Source: Pseudomonadales bacterium
GTDB taxonomy: Bacteria > Pseudomonadota > Gammaproteobacteria > Pseudomonadales > Azotimanducaceae
NCBI GenBank assembly: GCA_007128525.1
Contig: SKXG01000230.1
Coordinates: forward strand, 1-8,718
Direction of reading: 5' to 3'
Length of the DNA stretch: 8,718 nucleotides
Part shown: positions 1 to 8,718 of the stretch, in pieces
How positions within the stretch are numbered: the first letter of the stretch is position 1
Layout: the number at the start of each line of letters is the position of its first letter
The notes under the pieces: generated by a model
What the model was told of the DNA's origin: nothing
What the model saw: only the letters and a program-made list of their open reading frames with translations
Database searches by the model: none
Program-made: the position numbers and the translations under genes

Positions 1-1073
1 AGCTGGTCGGGCATGCGGTCCGTCAGGCCTATCGCGACGTCCTGTTCCACGGTCGCCATCCGGTTTTCGTTCTGTATTTCGAGCTGGACCCAGGCGGTGT
101 GGACGTCAACGTGCATCCAACCAAGCACGAGGTCCGCTTTCGCGACACCCGCCAGGTGCATGATTTCATCTTCGGTCGTCTGAACCGGGTGCTGCGTGAG
201 TTCCGGCCTGGCCAGCGCCTGTCCGATGATCAAGGACCCACCTCCGATGCCCTGCAACCGGAACCGGGTCAGGATCAGTTGGCATTGTCCGCAAATGCCG
301 AGGCCTGGCAGCCACACGAGCCGTCAGCGGGCACGCCTGTGGACCCGTATGCCGCGGCTGGCCGACGCGAAAATTTGAGTACGGCGCCACCAGCCGGCGC
401 CGTTGCCAACACGCTGAATTTTTATCGGGCCATCAATACTGGCATGGCCGCCGGGGATGCCGGGCCGCAGGCAGCGCCTGGCCAGGTGCCGCCGCTCGGC
501 TACGCATTGGCGCAGCTGCATGGCATCTACATTCTGGCGGAGAATGCCGAGGGCCTGGTCGTGGTCGACATGCATGCCGCGCATGAACGCATCACCTACG
601 AAAGAATGAAACAGGCGCGGCTGGCTGAGCAGGCGCTGGCGCGCCAGCAGTTGCTGATGCCGGCAACGCTGGAGGTTACCCATGGTGAGGCCGAGCTGGC
701 GGATGAATACGCTGATGAGCTCAGTGATTTCGGTCTGGTCGTCGAGCGTATCGGACCACAGTCACTGATCGTGCGTGAGGTGCCGGTGCTGTTGGCGCAG
801 GCTGATCCAGCGCGCCTGCTGCAGGATCTGCTCGCAGACCTGGCGGAGTTCGGCAGCAGCGCGCGTTTGTTGGCGTCCCAGGAGCGGTTGCTGGCCACCA
901 TGGCCTGTCATGCTTCGGTGCGCGCCAATCGGCGACTCAGTTTGGCGGAAATGAACGCGCTGCTGCGCGAGATGGAGCGTACGGATAATGCCGGGCAGTG
1001 TAATCATGGCCGTCCAACCTGGTTCGTTAAGTCGCTGGCCGATCTGGACAAGCTGTTCCTGCGCGGTCAGTAG
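1..1073 (+). CDS. mutL: DNA mismatch repair protein MutL, 3' part (start lies outside the window)
   Basis: MutL links mismatch recognition by MutS to strand incision. About 356 codons are visible; the reading frame is open from base 3, and roughly 265 N-terminal residues of the GHKL ATPase are missing to the left. The visible part opens with the end of the ATPase/transducer half, including VNVHPTKHEVRF, whose Lys (codon 123-125) matches the ATP-contacting Lys307 of E. coli MutL. A Pro/Ala/Gln-rich linker follows (about 200-480), then the C-terminal dimerisation domain. That domain carries the metal-binding endonuclease motif DMHAAHERITYE (567-602; consensus DQHAx2Ex4E), ACHASV (903-920) and CNHGRP (999-1016). 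The stretch QQLLMP resembles the sliding-clamp-binding motif of this domain. These motifs mark a nicking MutL, unlike the E. coli protein, which relies on MutH. The codon at 99 is an internal GTG valine, not a start. miaA follows after 19 bases, so the two are probably co-transcribed. Confidence 0.98.
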   Translation, partial: LVGHAVRQAYRDVLFHGRHPVFVLYFELDPGGVDVNVHPTKHEVRFRDTRQVHDFIFGRLNRVLREFRPGQRLSDDQGPTSDALQPEPGQDQLALSANAEAWQPHEPSAGTPVDPYAAAGRRENLSTAPPAGAVANTLNFYRAINTGMAAGDAGPQAAPGQVPPLGYALAQLHGIYILAENAEGLVVVDMHAAHERITYERMKQARLAEQALARQQLLMPATLEVTHGEAELADEYADELSDFGLVVERIGPQSLIVREVPVLLAQADPARLLQDLLADLAEFGSSARLLASQERLLATMACHASVRANRRLSLAEMNALLREMERTDNAGQCNHGRPTWFVKSLADLDKLFLRGQ

Positions 1074-1092
1074 TCTGCGCGAAACCGACTGA

Positions 1093-2175
1093 ATGTCCTC
1101 CGAATCGACAGCCGGGAAACCCGACGCTGGACAACCGGCAGTGCTCTGCCTGCTTGGCCCGACCGCGAGCGGCAAGACGGATCTGGCGATCGCCTTTAGT
1201 GAGTTGTTGGCTGAGCGTCTCGGCCGATCGCAGCCGGTGGCGCTGATCAGTGTCGATTCGGCGATGGTCTACCGCGGTATGGACATAGGTACAGCCAAAC
1301 CCGGACCGGACATTTTGACCCGCTACCCGCACGCTCTGATTGATCTGCGTGACCCGGCCGAACCCTTTACGGTGGCAGACTTCGTCCATCTGGCCGAAGT
1401 TGAAATCGACCGCGCGCTGGCCGCCGGCCAACTCCCCGTGCTGGTTGGCGGCACCATGTTGTATTTCAATGCGCTGCGCAGCGGGCTGGCAGACATTCCA
1501 TCGGTGCCGGAGTCGGTTCGAAAGGCCCTAGAAGCGGAATGGGATGTGCGCGGCGGTGAAGCGCTGCATCAGGAGCTGGCTGCCGTTGACCCGGTGGCGG
1601 CAAAGCGCATTCACCCGCGCAACCCGCAGCGGCTGCTGCGCGCGCTGGAAGTCTGGCGCTATCATGGGCGCCCGCTGTCCTGGTACTGGGCCGAGCAACA
1701 GCAGCAGGCCCTGCCGCGTAAGCGCGGCTGGCGCTGGCTGGAAATCGGGTTGATGCCGGAGTGGACGGGGCTGCGCAGCCGGATTGAGCATCGATTCGAT
1801 GCCATGCTGGCAGCTGGGCTGGTGGCGGAGGTTCAAGCTCTGCACGCACGCCCCGACCTGAACCCGAACCTGCCGGCTATTCGTGCAGTGGGTTATCGAC
1901 AGGTGTGGAACTATCTGGACGGCCGCTGCTCCTATCAGGATATGCGTGAGCAGGCGATCAAGGCGACTGTATCGCTGGCCAAGCGGCAGCGCACCTGGAT
2001 GCGGCGCTGGCCGGAGCTGACACAAATACCAGCCGCCTCGGACAAATCGGAGGAACAGCTGCTTAGCAGTAGAATCTTGAATTATCTTGAGGCTGTCGCC
2101 ATAGTAGCTTCCGCGCACAACAAGGGCCCGGCTGCCTCAGGACCGGCGCCTGTCATAAGAGCCAGCGAGGAGTGA
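1093..2175 (+). CDS. miaA: tRNA dimethylallyltransferase MiaA
   Basis: MiaA transfers the dimethylallyl group of DMAPP to N6 of A37 in tRNAs that read UNN codons, giving i6A37, the precursor of ms2i6A. The 360-residue product has the P-loop GPTASGKT (residues 22-29), the conserved [16 protein letters not shown] (55-70), [11 protein letters not shown] (118-128), a [17 protein letters not shown] block, RAVGYRQ, and the basic C-terminal signature [17 protein letters not shown] (290-306). E. coli MiaA has 316 residues. Here a roughly 15-residue N-terminal lead and a 54-residue tail after W306 account for the extra length, and neither looks conserved. The ATG at 1093 is the most reasonable start, since it gives the usual short lead before the P-loop, but there is no strong Shine-Dalgarno sequence, so translation may depend on the preceding gene. 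hfq begins 4 bases after the stop. The tail DNA is AT-richer than the rest of the gene and holds the hfq promoter candidate. Confidence 0.98.
   Translation: MSSESTAGKPDAGQPAVLCLLGPTASGKTDLAIAFSELLAERLGRSQPVALISVDSAMVYRGMDIGTAKPGPDILTRYPHALIDLRDPAEPFTVADFVHLAEVEIDRALAAGQLPVLVGGTMLYFNALRSGLADIPSVPESVRKALEAEWDVRGGEALHQELAAVDPVAAKRIHPRNPQRLLRALEVWRYHGRPLSWYWAEQQQQALPRKRGWRWLEIGLMPEWTGLRSRIEHRFDAMLAAGLVAEVQALHARPDLNPNLPAIRAVGYRQVWNYLDGRCSYQDMREQAIKATVSLAKRQRTWMRRWPELTQIPAASDKSEEQLLSSRILNYLEAVAIVASAHNKGPAASGPAPVIRASEE
2076..2104 (+). promoter_or_regulatory. Candidate hfq promoter inside the miaA 3' end (sigma32-like, overlapping a weak sigma70-like site)
   Basis: CTTGAA at 2076-2081 matches the sigma32 -35 box in full. 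After 15 bases comes CGCCATAG at 2097-2104, matching five of the seven fixed positions of the -10 consensus CCCCATNT. The same DNA can be read as a sigma70 site: TTGAAT (2077-2082), 17 bases, CATAGT (2100-2105), four of six in each box. The predicted start near 2112 would give an hfq leader of roughly 70 bases. It lies in the unconserved, locally AT-rich tail of miaA. In E. coli, hfq is known to have heat-shock and housekeeping promoters inside miaA, so the position makes sense. This is motif matching by eye only. Confidence 0.4.
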
Positions 2176-2179
2176 TGGC

Positions 2180-2425
2180 ATGTCGAAAGGGCATTCTCTG
2201 CAGGATCCCTATCTGAATACGCTCAGGAAGGAACGCATCCCAGTGTCCATCTACCTGGTCAGTGGCATCAAATTGCAGGGGCAGATCGAATCTTTCGATC
2301 AGTTCGTCATTCTGCTGAAGAATTCGGTCAGTCAGATGATCTATAAGCACGCCGTGTCCACTGTAGTGCCGTCGCGGCCAGTTCGGCTGCCGACGGGCAA
2401 CGACAGTGAAGGCGAAGAGAGTTAA
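2180..2425 (+). CDS. hfq: RNA chaperone Hfq
   Basis: Hfq is the hexameric Sm-like RNA chaperone that pairs small regulatory RNAs with mRNAs. The 81-residue product aligns almost end to end with the E. coli core: [10 protein letters not shown] at the N terminus (Q8, D9 of the proximal face), rim basic patch R16/K17/R19, the Sm1 region ending in [15 protein letters not shown] (F39, F42), and the Sm2 signature [10 protein letters not shown] (residues 55-64, with K56 and H57 that bind the U-rich 3' end of sRNAs). The tail after residue 68 is short, as in Pseudomonas (82 residues) and unlike E. coli (102). It still ends in an acidic tip (NDSEGEES), the feature that in E. coli competes with RNA for the rim. 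A GAGGAG sequence overlapping the miaA stop serves as its ribosome-binding site, so translation may be coupled to miaA. No terminator is evident after it. Confidence 0.99.
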   Translation: MSKGHSLQDPYLNTLRKERIPVSIYLVSGIKLQGQIESFDQFVILLKNSVSQMIYKHAVSTVVPSRPVRLPTGNDSEGEES

Positions 2426-2507
2426 CACTGAGTAAGCTGTCAGGCAGATTTTCCCTCTGGCATTGTTGTTCGCCGTCCGTTGAGGCGCCCCGAGTCGGGC
2501 TGCAGGC

Positions 2508-2521
2508 AGGGCTGAAACTTG
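2508..2521 (+). promoter_or_regulatory. Ribosome-binding site and TTG start of hflX
   Basis: AGGG at 2508-2511 stands 7 bases before a TTG at 2519-2521. An in-frame TGA at 2513-2515 blocks any longer reading frame. The first residues after the TTG (FFER) match the known N terminus of Pseudomonas-type HflX, which begins MFFER. No ATG in this frame lies close downstream, so TTG is the start. Confidence 0.85.
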
Positions 2522-3823
2522 TTCTTTGAGCGCCCCGAAGCCGGCCAGCAGGCCGTGCTTGTGCATATTCGCTTTTCCCAGTTTGATGAAGCCGATCAGA
2601 TACAGGAGTTCTCTGAGCTGGTGCGCTCGGCGGATTTGTTGGCCCTGGCGACCGTTACGGGCCGGCGTCGTGATCCGCACCCGCGGTCTTTTTGCGGGGC
2701 CGGCAAGGTGGAGGAGATTCAGGCGCAGATCACAGCCACCGGCGCCAACCTGGTGCTGTTCAATCACGACCTGGGTCCGGCGCAGCAGCGAAACCTGGAG
2801 CGGCTGCTGGATTGTCGGGTGATTGGCCGTACAGAGCTGATATTGCACATTTTTGCTGCTCGGGCGCGCACCCATGAGGGCCAGCTTCAGGTCGAGCTGG
2901 CGCAGTTGCGGCATGCGCAAAGCCGGCTGGTACGTGGTTGGAGCCACCTTGATCGACAGAAAGGTGGTGTGAACCTGCGCGGTGCCGGTGAAACCCAGTT
3001 GGAAGTCGACCAGCGCCTGGTCAGCGACCGCATCGGTCAGCTTGAGCAACGGCTGGAAAGAGTGCGACGTCAGCGTGGTCAGGGCCGGCGCCAGCGCCAG
3101 CGTGCCGAGGTGCCGACCATCGCGCTGGTGGGTTACACCAATGCGGGCAAATCGACGCTGTTCAATCGTCTGACCGCAAGCCGCGTACTGGCGCAGGATC
3201 AGCTCTTTGCAACGCTGGATCCAACATTGCGACGCCTGCCGGTTGATGGCATTGGCGATGTGGTATTGGCTGACACCGTCGGTTTCATTCGCGACCTGCC
3301 GCATAGCCTGGTCGCGGCGTTCAAGGCCACGCTGGAAGAGGTGGCCGAGGCAGACCTGCTGCTGCACGTGATTGATGCGTCGGCGCCGGATCACGCCGAG
3401 CGCAGCGAACAGGTGCGCCTGGTGCTGGATGAAATCGGTGCTGCACACCGGCCGGTGCTGCAGGTACGCAACAAAATAGACCGGCTTGGCGAAGCACCTG
3501 CTATCGAGTACGACGCTGAGGGGGTGCCCCTCAGCGTGGGTGTTAGCGCACAGCTGGGCCAGGGCCTGGAACTTCTGCTCGACGGCGTTGCCGCAAGGCT
3601 GGGCGTAACTGCGCCGCAGCAGGTGCGGCTGACGCCCTCGGCCGGTAAGGCCAGGTCCTGGTTGTACAATCTGGGTGCCGTACTGGACGAAACCCTGCAG
3701 GAAGACGGACATTTGCAATTAACGGTGAGATTGGATGAGCGGCGCTTGGCGCAACTGGCGCGCGAGCCCGGGGTTTTGTTGCGCCCGCAACAGCCCCTTC
3801 ATAGAATCTCGCCCTCGCACTGA
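2519..3823 (+). CDS. hflX: Ribosome-associated GTPase HflX
   Basis: HflX is a translational GTPase of the OBG-HflX class that binds the 50S subunit and, in E. coli, splits stalled or heat-damaged 70S ribosomes. The 434-residue product has the usual length (E. coli 426). The N-terminal nucleotide-binding HflX domain covers about 1-130. The conserved loop KGGVNLRGAGETQLEVDQR (148-166) and a charged coiled-coil-like helix follow (about 165-196). The G domain has G1 GYTNAGKST (205-213), G2 ATLDPT (231-236), G3 DTVGF (252-256), G4 NKID (318-321) and G5 SA (343-344). After it comes a C-terminal domain of about 70 residues. All GTPase motifs are intact. The gene starts with TTG. It sits 93 bases after hfq and 17 before hflK, the standard hfq-hflX-hflK-hflC order. 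Confidence 0.98.
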   Translation: MFFERPEAGQQAVLVHIRFSQFDEADQIQEFSELVRSADLLALATVTGRRRDPHPRSFCGAGKVEEIQAQITATGANLVLFNHDLGPAQQRNLERLLDCRVIGRTELILHIFAARARTHEGQLQVELAQLRHAQSRLVRGWSHLDRQKGGVNLRGAGETQLEVDQRLVSDRIGQLEQRLERVRRQRGQGRRQRQRAEVPTIALVGYTNAGKSTLFNRLTASRVLAQDQLFATLDPTLRRLPVDGIGDVVLADTVGFIRDLPHSLVAAFKATLEEVAEADLLLHVIDASAPDHAERSEQVRLVLDEIGAAHRPVLQVRNKIDRLGEAPAIEYDAEGVPLSVGVSAQLGQGLELLLDGVAARLGVTAPQQVRLTPSAGKARSWLYNLGAVLDETLQEDGHLQLTVRLDERRLAQLAREPGVLLRPQQPLHRISPSH

Positions 3824-3840
3824 AGGCGGAGGCGCAACAG

Positions 3841-4977
3841 ATGGCATGGAATGAACCGGGCGGCGGTAAGGACCGCGATCCCTGGGGTAACCGGGGCGGC
3901 GACAATGGTCCTCCGGACCTGGACGAAGCTTTCCGCAAGCTGCAGAACCAGCTCTCCGGACTGTTTGGCGGTCGCGGCGGCGGTGGTGGTGATGGCCAGG
4001 GTGGAATGCCCGGCTTCAACCCGCTGATTGGCGCGGTCGTCCTCGGCATTGCGCTGGTGGGCTACTTCATTGCCGGGATCTACGTGGTAGACGAACAGGA
4101 GCGCGGTGTCGTGTTCCGTTTTGGTGCCGTGCAGGAAGACATCGTCATGCCAGGCCTGCACTGGAACCCGCCGATCATCGACCGGGTGGAAAAGGTCAAT
4201 GTCACCCGGCTCGGGTCGATTGAGCACGAAGCGCTGATGCTGACGCGTGACGAGAACATCGTCGACATCATGATTTCGGTGCAGTTTCGGGTCGATCGGC
4301 CGGTTGACTTCGTGGTCAACGTGCGCAACCCCATGGAGAGTCTGCGTCAGGCGACTGAGAGCGCGCTGCGTCATGTGGTGGGCAGCTCGCTGATGGACCA
4401 GGTCATCACCGAAGGCCGTGCTGCCATCGGCATGGACCTGAAAGAGCGGTTGCAGAGTTATCTGAACAACTACGGTGCCGGCATTCATATCAGCACCGTC
4501 AACATTGATCGCAGTGGCCCACCACGACCGGTGCAGGCCGCGTTCGATGAAGTGCAGCGTGCCAAAGAAGACGAAGTCCGATTCGTGAACGAAGCTACGG
4601 CCTATGCCGAGAGCATCATTCCGGAAGCCCGTGGTGAGGCACAACAGCAGATCGAGCAGGCCAATGCCTACCGCGATCGCGTTGTGTCACGGGCCCGGGG
4701 TGAGGCAGAGCGCTTCAACCTGCTGCTGGCCGAGTATCAGCTCGCCGAGGAAGTGACGCGCAATCGTCTCTATATCGATGCGGTGGAGCAGGTATTGTCG
4801 AACAGCAGTAAAGTGCTGATCGACGTCGAAGGTGGCAACAACATGCTGTATCTGCCACTGGATCGCATTGGACGGCACGCAGACGGCAACAATCAGCGAC
4901 AGCTGCCCCGTAACCTGGTACCGCAGGAGCCGCAGACGGTGGAAGAGCCGAATCTGCTGCGCCGGCAGGGCCGCTGA
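3841..4977 (+). CDS. hflK: FtsH protease modulator HflK (SPFH/stomatin-family membrane protein)
   Basis: HflK and HflC form a large cage in the inner membrane that encloses FtsH and limits its access to membrane substrates. The 378-residue product has a Gly- and Asp-rich cytoplasmic N terminus (1-60, with glycine runs at 43-50), one transmembrane segment (about 61-83) and an SPFH domain facing the periplasm (from about 84). Conserved blocks include ERGVVFRFGAV (87-97), PGLHWNPP (104-111), LTRDENIVDI (134-143), PPRPVQAAFDEV (227-238) and the C-terminal NMLYLPLDRI (334-343). A long Glu/Ala/Arg-rich helix (about 238-310) fits the coiled coil of the cage wall. E. coli HflK is longer (419), mostly through variable ends. 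GGAGG at 3828-3832 sits 8 bases before the ATG. hflC follows 21 bases downstream, and the two subunits are expected to be made together. Confidence 0.98.
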   Translation: MAWNEPGGGKDRDPWGNRGGDNGPPDLDEAFRKLQNQLSGLFGGRGGGGGDGQGGMPGFNPLIGAVVLGIALVGYFIAGIYVVDEQERGVVFRFGAVQEDIVMPGLHWNPPIIDRVEKVNVTRLGSIEHEALMLTRDENIVDIMISVQFRVDRPVDFVVNVRNPMESLRQATESALRHVVGSSLMDQVITEGRAAIGMDLKERLQSYLNNYGAGIHISTVNIDRSGPPRPVQAAFDEVQRAKEDEVRFVNEATAYAESIIPEARGEAQQQIEQANAYRDRVVSRARGEAERFNLLLAEYQLAEEVTRNRLYIDAVEQVLSNSSKVLIDVEGGNNMLYLPLDRIGRHADGNNQRQLPRNLVPQEPQTVEEPNLLRRQGR

Positions 4978-4998
4978 TACGCCGCGAGGAGAACGACC

Positions 4999-5874
4999 AT
5001 GAACTCGAAACTGATTACTATTGCCATCGGCGTCCTGCTGATCATCTGGCTCGCCAGCCAATCCATTTATACGGTCAAGGAAACCGAGCGGGCGATTCTG
5101 CTGCGCTTTGGTGCCGTGGAACAGATCGATTTGGCGCCGGGCCTGCACTTCAAGCTGCCGATCGCCGAGCAGGTGCGCAAGGCGGATGCCCGGGTGCAGA
5201 CCCTGGATCACCGTCCGGAGCGTTACTTCACGATTGAGAAAAAGCCGTTGGAAGTCGACTGGTTCGTCAAATGGCGGATCAGTGATGTCGCGGACTACTA
5301 CCGGGCCAGCTCGTTCAATGAGGCGCTGGCCATGAACCTGCTGCAGCAGCGCGTCAGTGAGGGGCTGCGTAACCAGATCAGCCGCCGCGACATGCACGAA
5401 GTGATTTCCGGCGCTCGGGATGAGCTGATGCTGGAGCTGACCACGGACCTCGACCGGGTCATGCGCAATGAGTTTGGCGTCGAAGTACTGGATGTCCGGG
5501 TCAAGCGGATCGACCTGCCGTCAGAAGTCAGCTCAGCGGTGTATGAACGGATGAACTCCGAGCGTCAGATTGAGGCGCGGCAGCACCGTGCCACCGGCCG
5601 CGAGCTGGCAGTGGGCATCCGGGCTGATGCCGAGCGGCAGACGGTGGTTATCGCCGCTGACGCCTATCGGCGCGCCGAGGAGATCCGCGGTGAAGGTGAC
5701 GGTCGGGCCGCTTCGATCTATGCCGGAGCCTTCAACCAGGATCCGGAGTTCTATCGCTTCTACCGGAGTATCAACGCCTATACCCAGGTGTTCAGCAGCA
5801 AGGACGACCTGCTGGTGGTGGATCCAAGCAGCGAATTCTTCCAGTATCTGAACAACTTCAACTCAGCGCAGTAA
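4999..5874 (+). CDS. hflC: FtsH protease modulator HflC (SPFH-family partner of HflK)
   Basis: HflC is the second subunit of the HflKC cage around FtsH. The 291-residue product begins with a transmembrane segment near the N terminus (about 5-24), giving a periplasmic SPFH domain. ETERAILLRFGAV (28-40) and PGLHFKLP (47-54) mirror the same positions in HflK, showing the two genes are paralogues. Further signatures are VSSAVYERMNSER (177-189), GEGDGRAASIYAGAF (231-245), DPEFYRFYRS (248-257) and DPSSEFFQYL (275-284). Length is close to the Pseudomonas protein and shorter than E. coli HflC (334). GAGGAG at 4986-4991 sits 7 bases before the ATG. The gene is the last of the mutL-to-hflC block: an intrinsic terminator lies about 50 bases after its stop. 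The DUF2065 gene that often comes next is absent. Confidence 0.98.
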   Translation: MNSKLITIAIGVLLIIWLASQSIYTVKETERAILLRFGAVEQIDLAPGLHFKLPIAEQVRKADARVQTLDHRPERYFTIEKKPLEVDWFVKWRISDVADYYRASSFNEALAMNLLQQRVSEGLRNQISRRDMHEVISGARDELMLELTTDLDRVMRNEFGVEVLDVRVKRIDLPSEVSSAVYERMNSERQIEARQHRATGRELAVGIRADAERQTVVIAADAYRRAEEIRGEGDGRAASIYAGAFNQDPEFYRFYRSINAYTQVFSSKDDLLVVDPSSEFFQYLNNFNSAQ

Positions 5875-5881
5875 GCAAAGC

Positions 5882-5907
5882 CGCCCGGAGTAGGTATAAT
5901 CCGGGCG
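5882..5907 (+). repeat. Perfect 8-bp inverted repeat enclosing a consensus -10 box
   Basis: CGCCCGGA (5882-5889) and its exact reverse complement TCCGGGCG (5900-5907) flank ten bases, GTAGGTATAA. The right arm begins with the final T of a perfect TATAAT. As RNA it would be a GC-rich hairpin, but no T run follows, so it is not a terminator by itself. As DNA it could be a dyad operator over a promoter. A second palindrome, GCGCGC-A-GCGCGC (5905-5917), overlaps its right end. Which role applies cannot be told from sequence. Confidence 0.75.
5895..5900 (+). promoter_or_regulatory. Candidate sigma70 -10 element upstream of hisZ-purA
   Basis: TATAAT is a perfect match to the -10 consensus, preceded by GG (one of the two bases of an extended -10). 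No convincing -35 exists: the best spaced hexamer, TAAGCA at 5872-5877 with 17 bases between, matches three of six. The following bases CCGGGCG form a strongly GC-rich discriminator, the type found at promoters under stringent control. The start would be near 5907. Transcription from here would meet the terminator at 5928-5954 after only about 45-50 bases. Confidence 0.45.
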
Positions 5908-5927
5908 CGCAGCGCGCATTAAGGATC

Positions 5928-5954
5928 AGGCCGGGTGCTGCCCCGGCCTTTTTT
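5928..5954 (+). terminator. Rho-independent terminator after hflC
   Basis: AGGCCGGG (5928-5935) pairs perfectly with CCCGGCCT (5942-5949) around a six-base loop TGCTGC. The stem runs straight into six T residues (5949-5954). Stem, loop and T run are all in the classical range. It should end transcripts of the hfq-hflX-hflK-hflC block and separate them from hisZ-purA, or act as an attenuator for transcripts started at the upstream -10 box. Confidence 0.93.
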
Positions 5955-5995
5955 ATGAGCTACCGGCCTCTGCCGGAGCCTGATGGGAAGTCCGG

Positions 5996-8507
<2,512 letters not shown>

Positions 8508-8527
8508 GCAGGCCAGGAGGTCAGAAC

Positions 8528-8718
8528 GTGGATGCCAAGTTGCTCGACATTCTGGTGTGTCCGGTCACCAAAACGAAGCTGGTTTACAAGCCAGAGCAGG
8601 AAGAGCTCTGGTGCCGGGCCAGCGGCCTCGCCTATCCGGTGCGGGACGACATTCCCGTGATGCTGCCAGACGAGGCGCGCGAGCTGACAGCGGAGGAACG
8701 CGAATCACTGCGAGACTG
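8528..8718 (+). CDS. Trm112-family (YcaR-like) small protein, 3' end cut by the window
   Basis: From a GTG start 63 codons are readable with no stop before the edge. The start is backed by AGGAGG at 8515-8520, 7 bases upstream. The product begins [18 protein letters not shown], then has a [20 protein letters not shown] core and an acidic end ([14 protein letters not shown]). This is the bacterial Trm112/YcaR pattern (PF03966-type), usually 60-65 residues, so little is missing. Only two cysteines are visible: CPVT replaces the CPxC pair of E. coli YcaR, and one further Cys follows LW, so a complete four-Cys zinc site is not present. Eukaryotic and archaeal Trm112 activates several methyltransferases; the bacterial role is unclear. 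The gene usually lies between lpxK and kdsB, so a position behind purA is less usual. Confidence 0.9.
   Translation, partial: MDAKLLDILVCPVTKTKLVYKPEQEELWCRASGLAYPVRDDIPVMLPDEARELTAEERESLRD

Noticed and set aside
99..101. Apparent start codon for mutL at base 99
   Set aside because: It is a GTG valine inside the conserved VDVNVHP stretch; the frame continues upstream to the window edge with good MutL sequence.
2422..2450. Possible sigma70 promoter for hflX: TTAACA at 2422-2427 and CAGATT at 2445-2450
   Set aside because: The -35 box matches five of six with a 17-base spacer, but the -10 box matches only three of six, so it is too weak to list.
2458..2474. Sigma54-like promoter (TGGCA ... 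TTCGC) between hfq and hflX
   Set aside because: The GG and GC dinucleotides are 11 bases apart rather than 10, and the -12 element does not match TTGC.
2153..3718. A 521-codon open frame on the minus strand across hfq and hflX
   Set aside because: It lies opposite two certain genes, its translation resembles no known protein, and long antisense frames are common in GC-rich coding DNA.
3779..3807. Possible hflK promoter: TTGCGC and TAGAAT with 17 bases between
   Set aside because: The -10 box matches five of six but the -35 only three of six, and it lies in hflX coding sequence; not enough to call.
3799..4644. A 281-codon open frame on the minus strand across hflK
   Set aside because: It is the mirror of the hflK reading frame, with no recognisable domain and no ribosome-binding site that supports it.
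8508..8527. tRNA or terminator after purA, as some pseudomonads carry a tRNA gene there
   Set aside because: The 20-base gap holds only a ribosome-binding site; there is no tRNA and no hairpin with a T run.

Overview
This window is a stretch of the conserved housekeeping cluster mutL-miaA-hfq-hflX-hflK-hflC-hisZ-purA, followed by a small Trm112-family gene cut by the right edge. Every gene is on the + strand. Gene order, protein sequence and GC-rich DNA (about 60% by eye) point to a non-enteric gammaproteobacterium. The same order is known from Pseudomonas, but the intergenic DNA, the missing DUF2065 (yjeT-like) gene and the Trm112 neighbour indicate another lineage. The genus cannot be fixed from this sequence alone.

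Layout: bases 1-1073 hold the 3' part of mutL (end of the ATPase half, linker, and a C-terminal domain of the endonuclease type). miaA (1093-2175) follows after 19 bases and ends 4 bases before hfq (2180-2425). A 93-base gap leads to hflX, which begins with TTG at 2519. hflK (3841-4977) and hflC (4999-5874) follow at short spacings, each with a good Shine-Dalgarno sequence. The 121-base hflC-hisZ gap is the one real transcriptional boundary. It contains a perfect inverted repeat with a consensus -10 box, then a textbook intrinsic terminator, then a small hairpin and the hisZ ribosome-binding site. hisZ (5996-7216) overlaps purA (7206-8507) by 11 bases. A Trm112-like gene starts at 8528 and runs off the edge.

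How the genes fit together: the first block joins mismatch repair (MutL), tRNA A37 prenylation (MiaA), small-RNA-based regulation (Hfq), rescue of stalled or heat-damaged ribosomes (HflX) and control of the membrane protease FtsH (HflK/HflC). The second block joins the regulatory subunit of the first histidine enzyme with adenylosuccinate synthetase. These pathways share ATP and the by-product AICAR.

I found no mobile element, CRISPR array, RNA gene, defence system or other novel multi-gene system. The items most worth a second look are regulatory: a sigma32-like promoter candidate inside the 3' tail of miaA upstream of hfq, and the promoter / inverted repeat / terminator arrangement in front of hisZ-purA.
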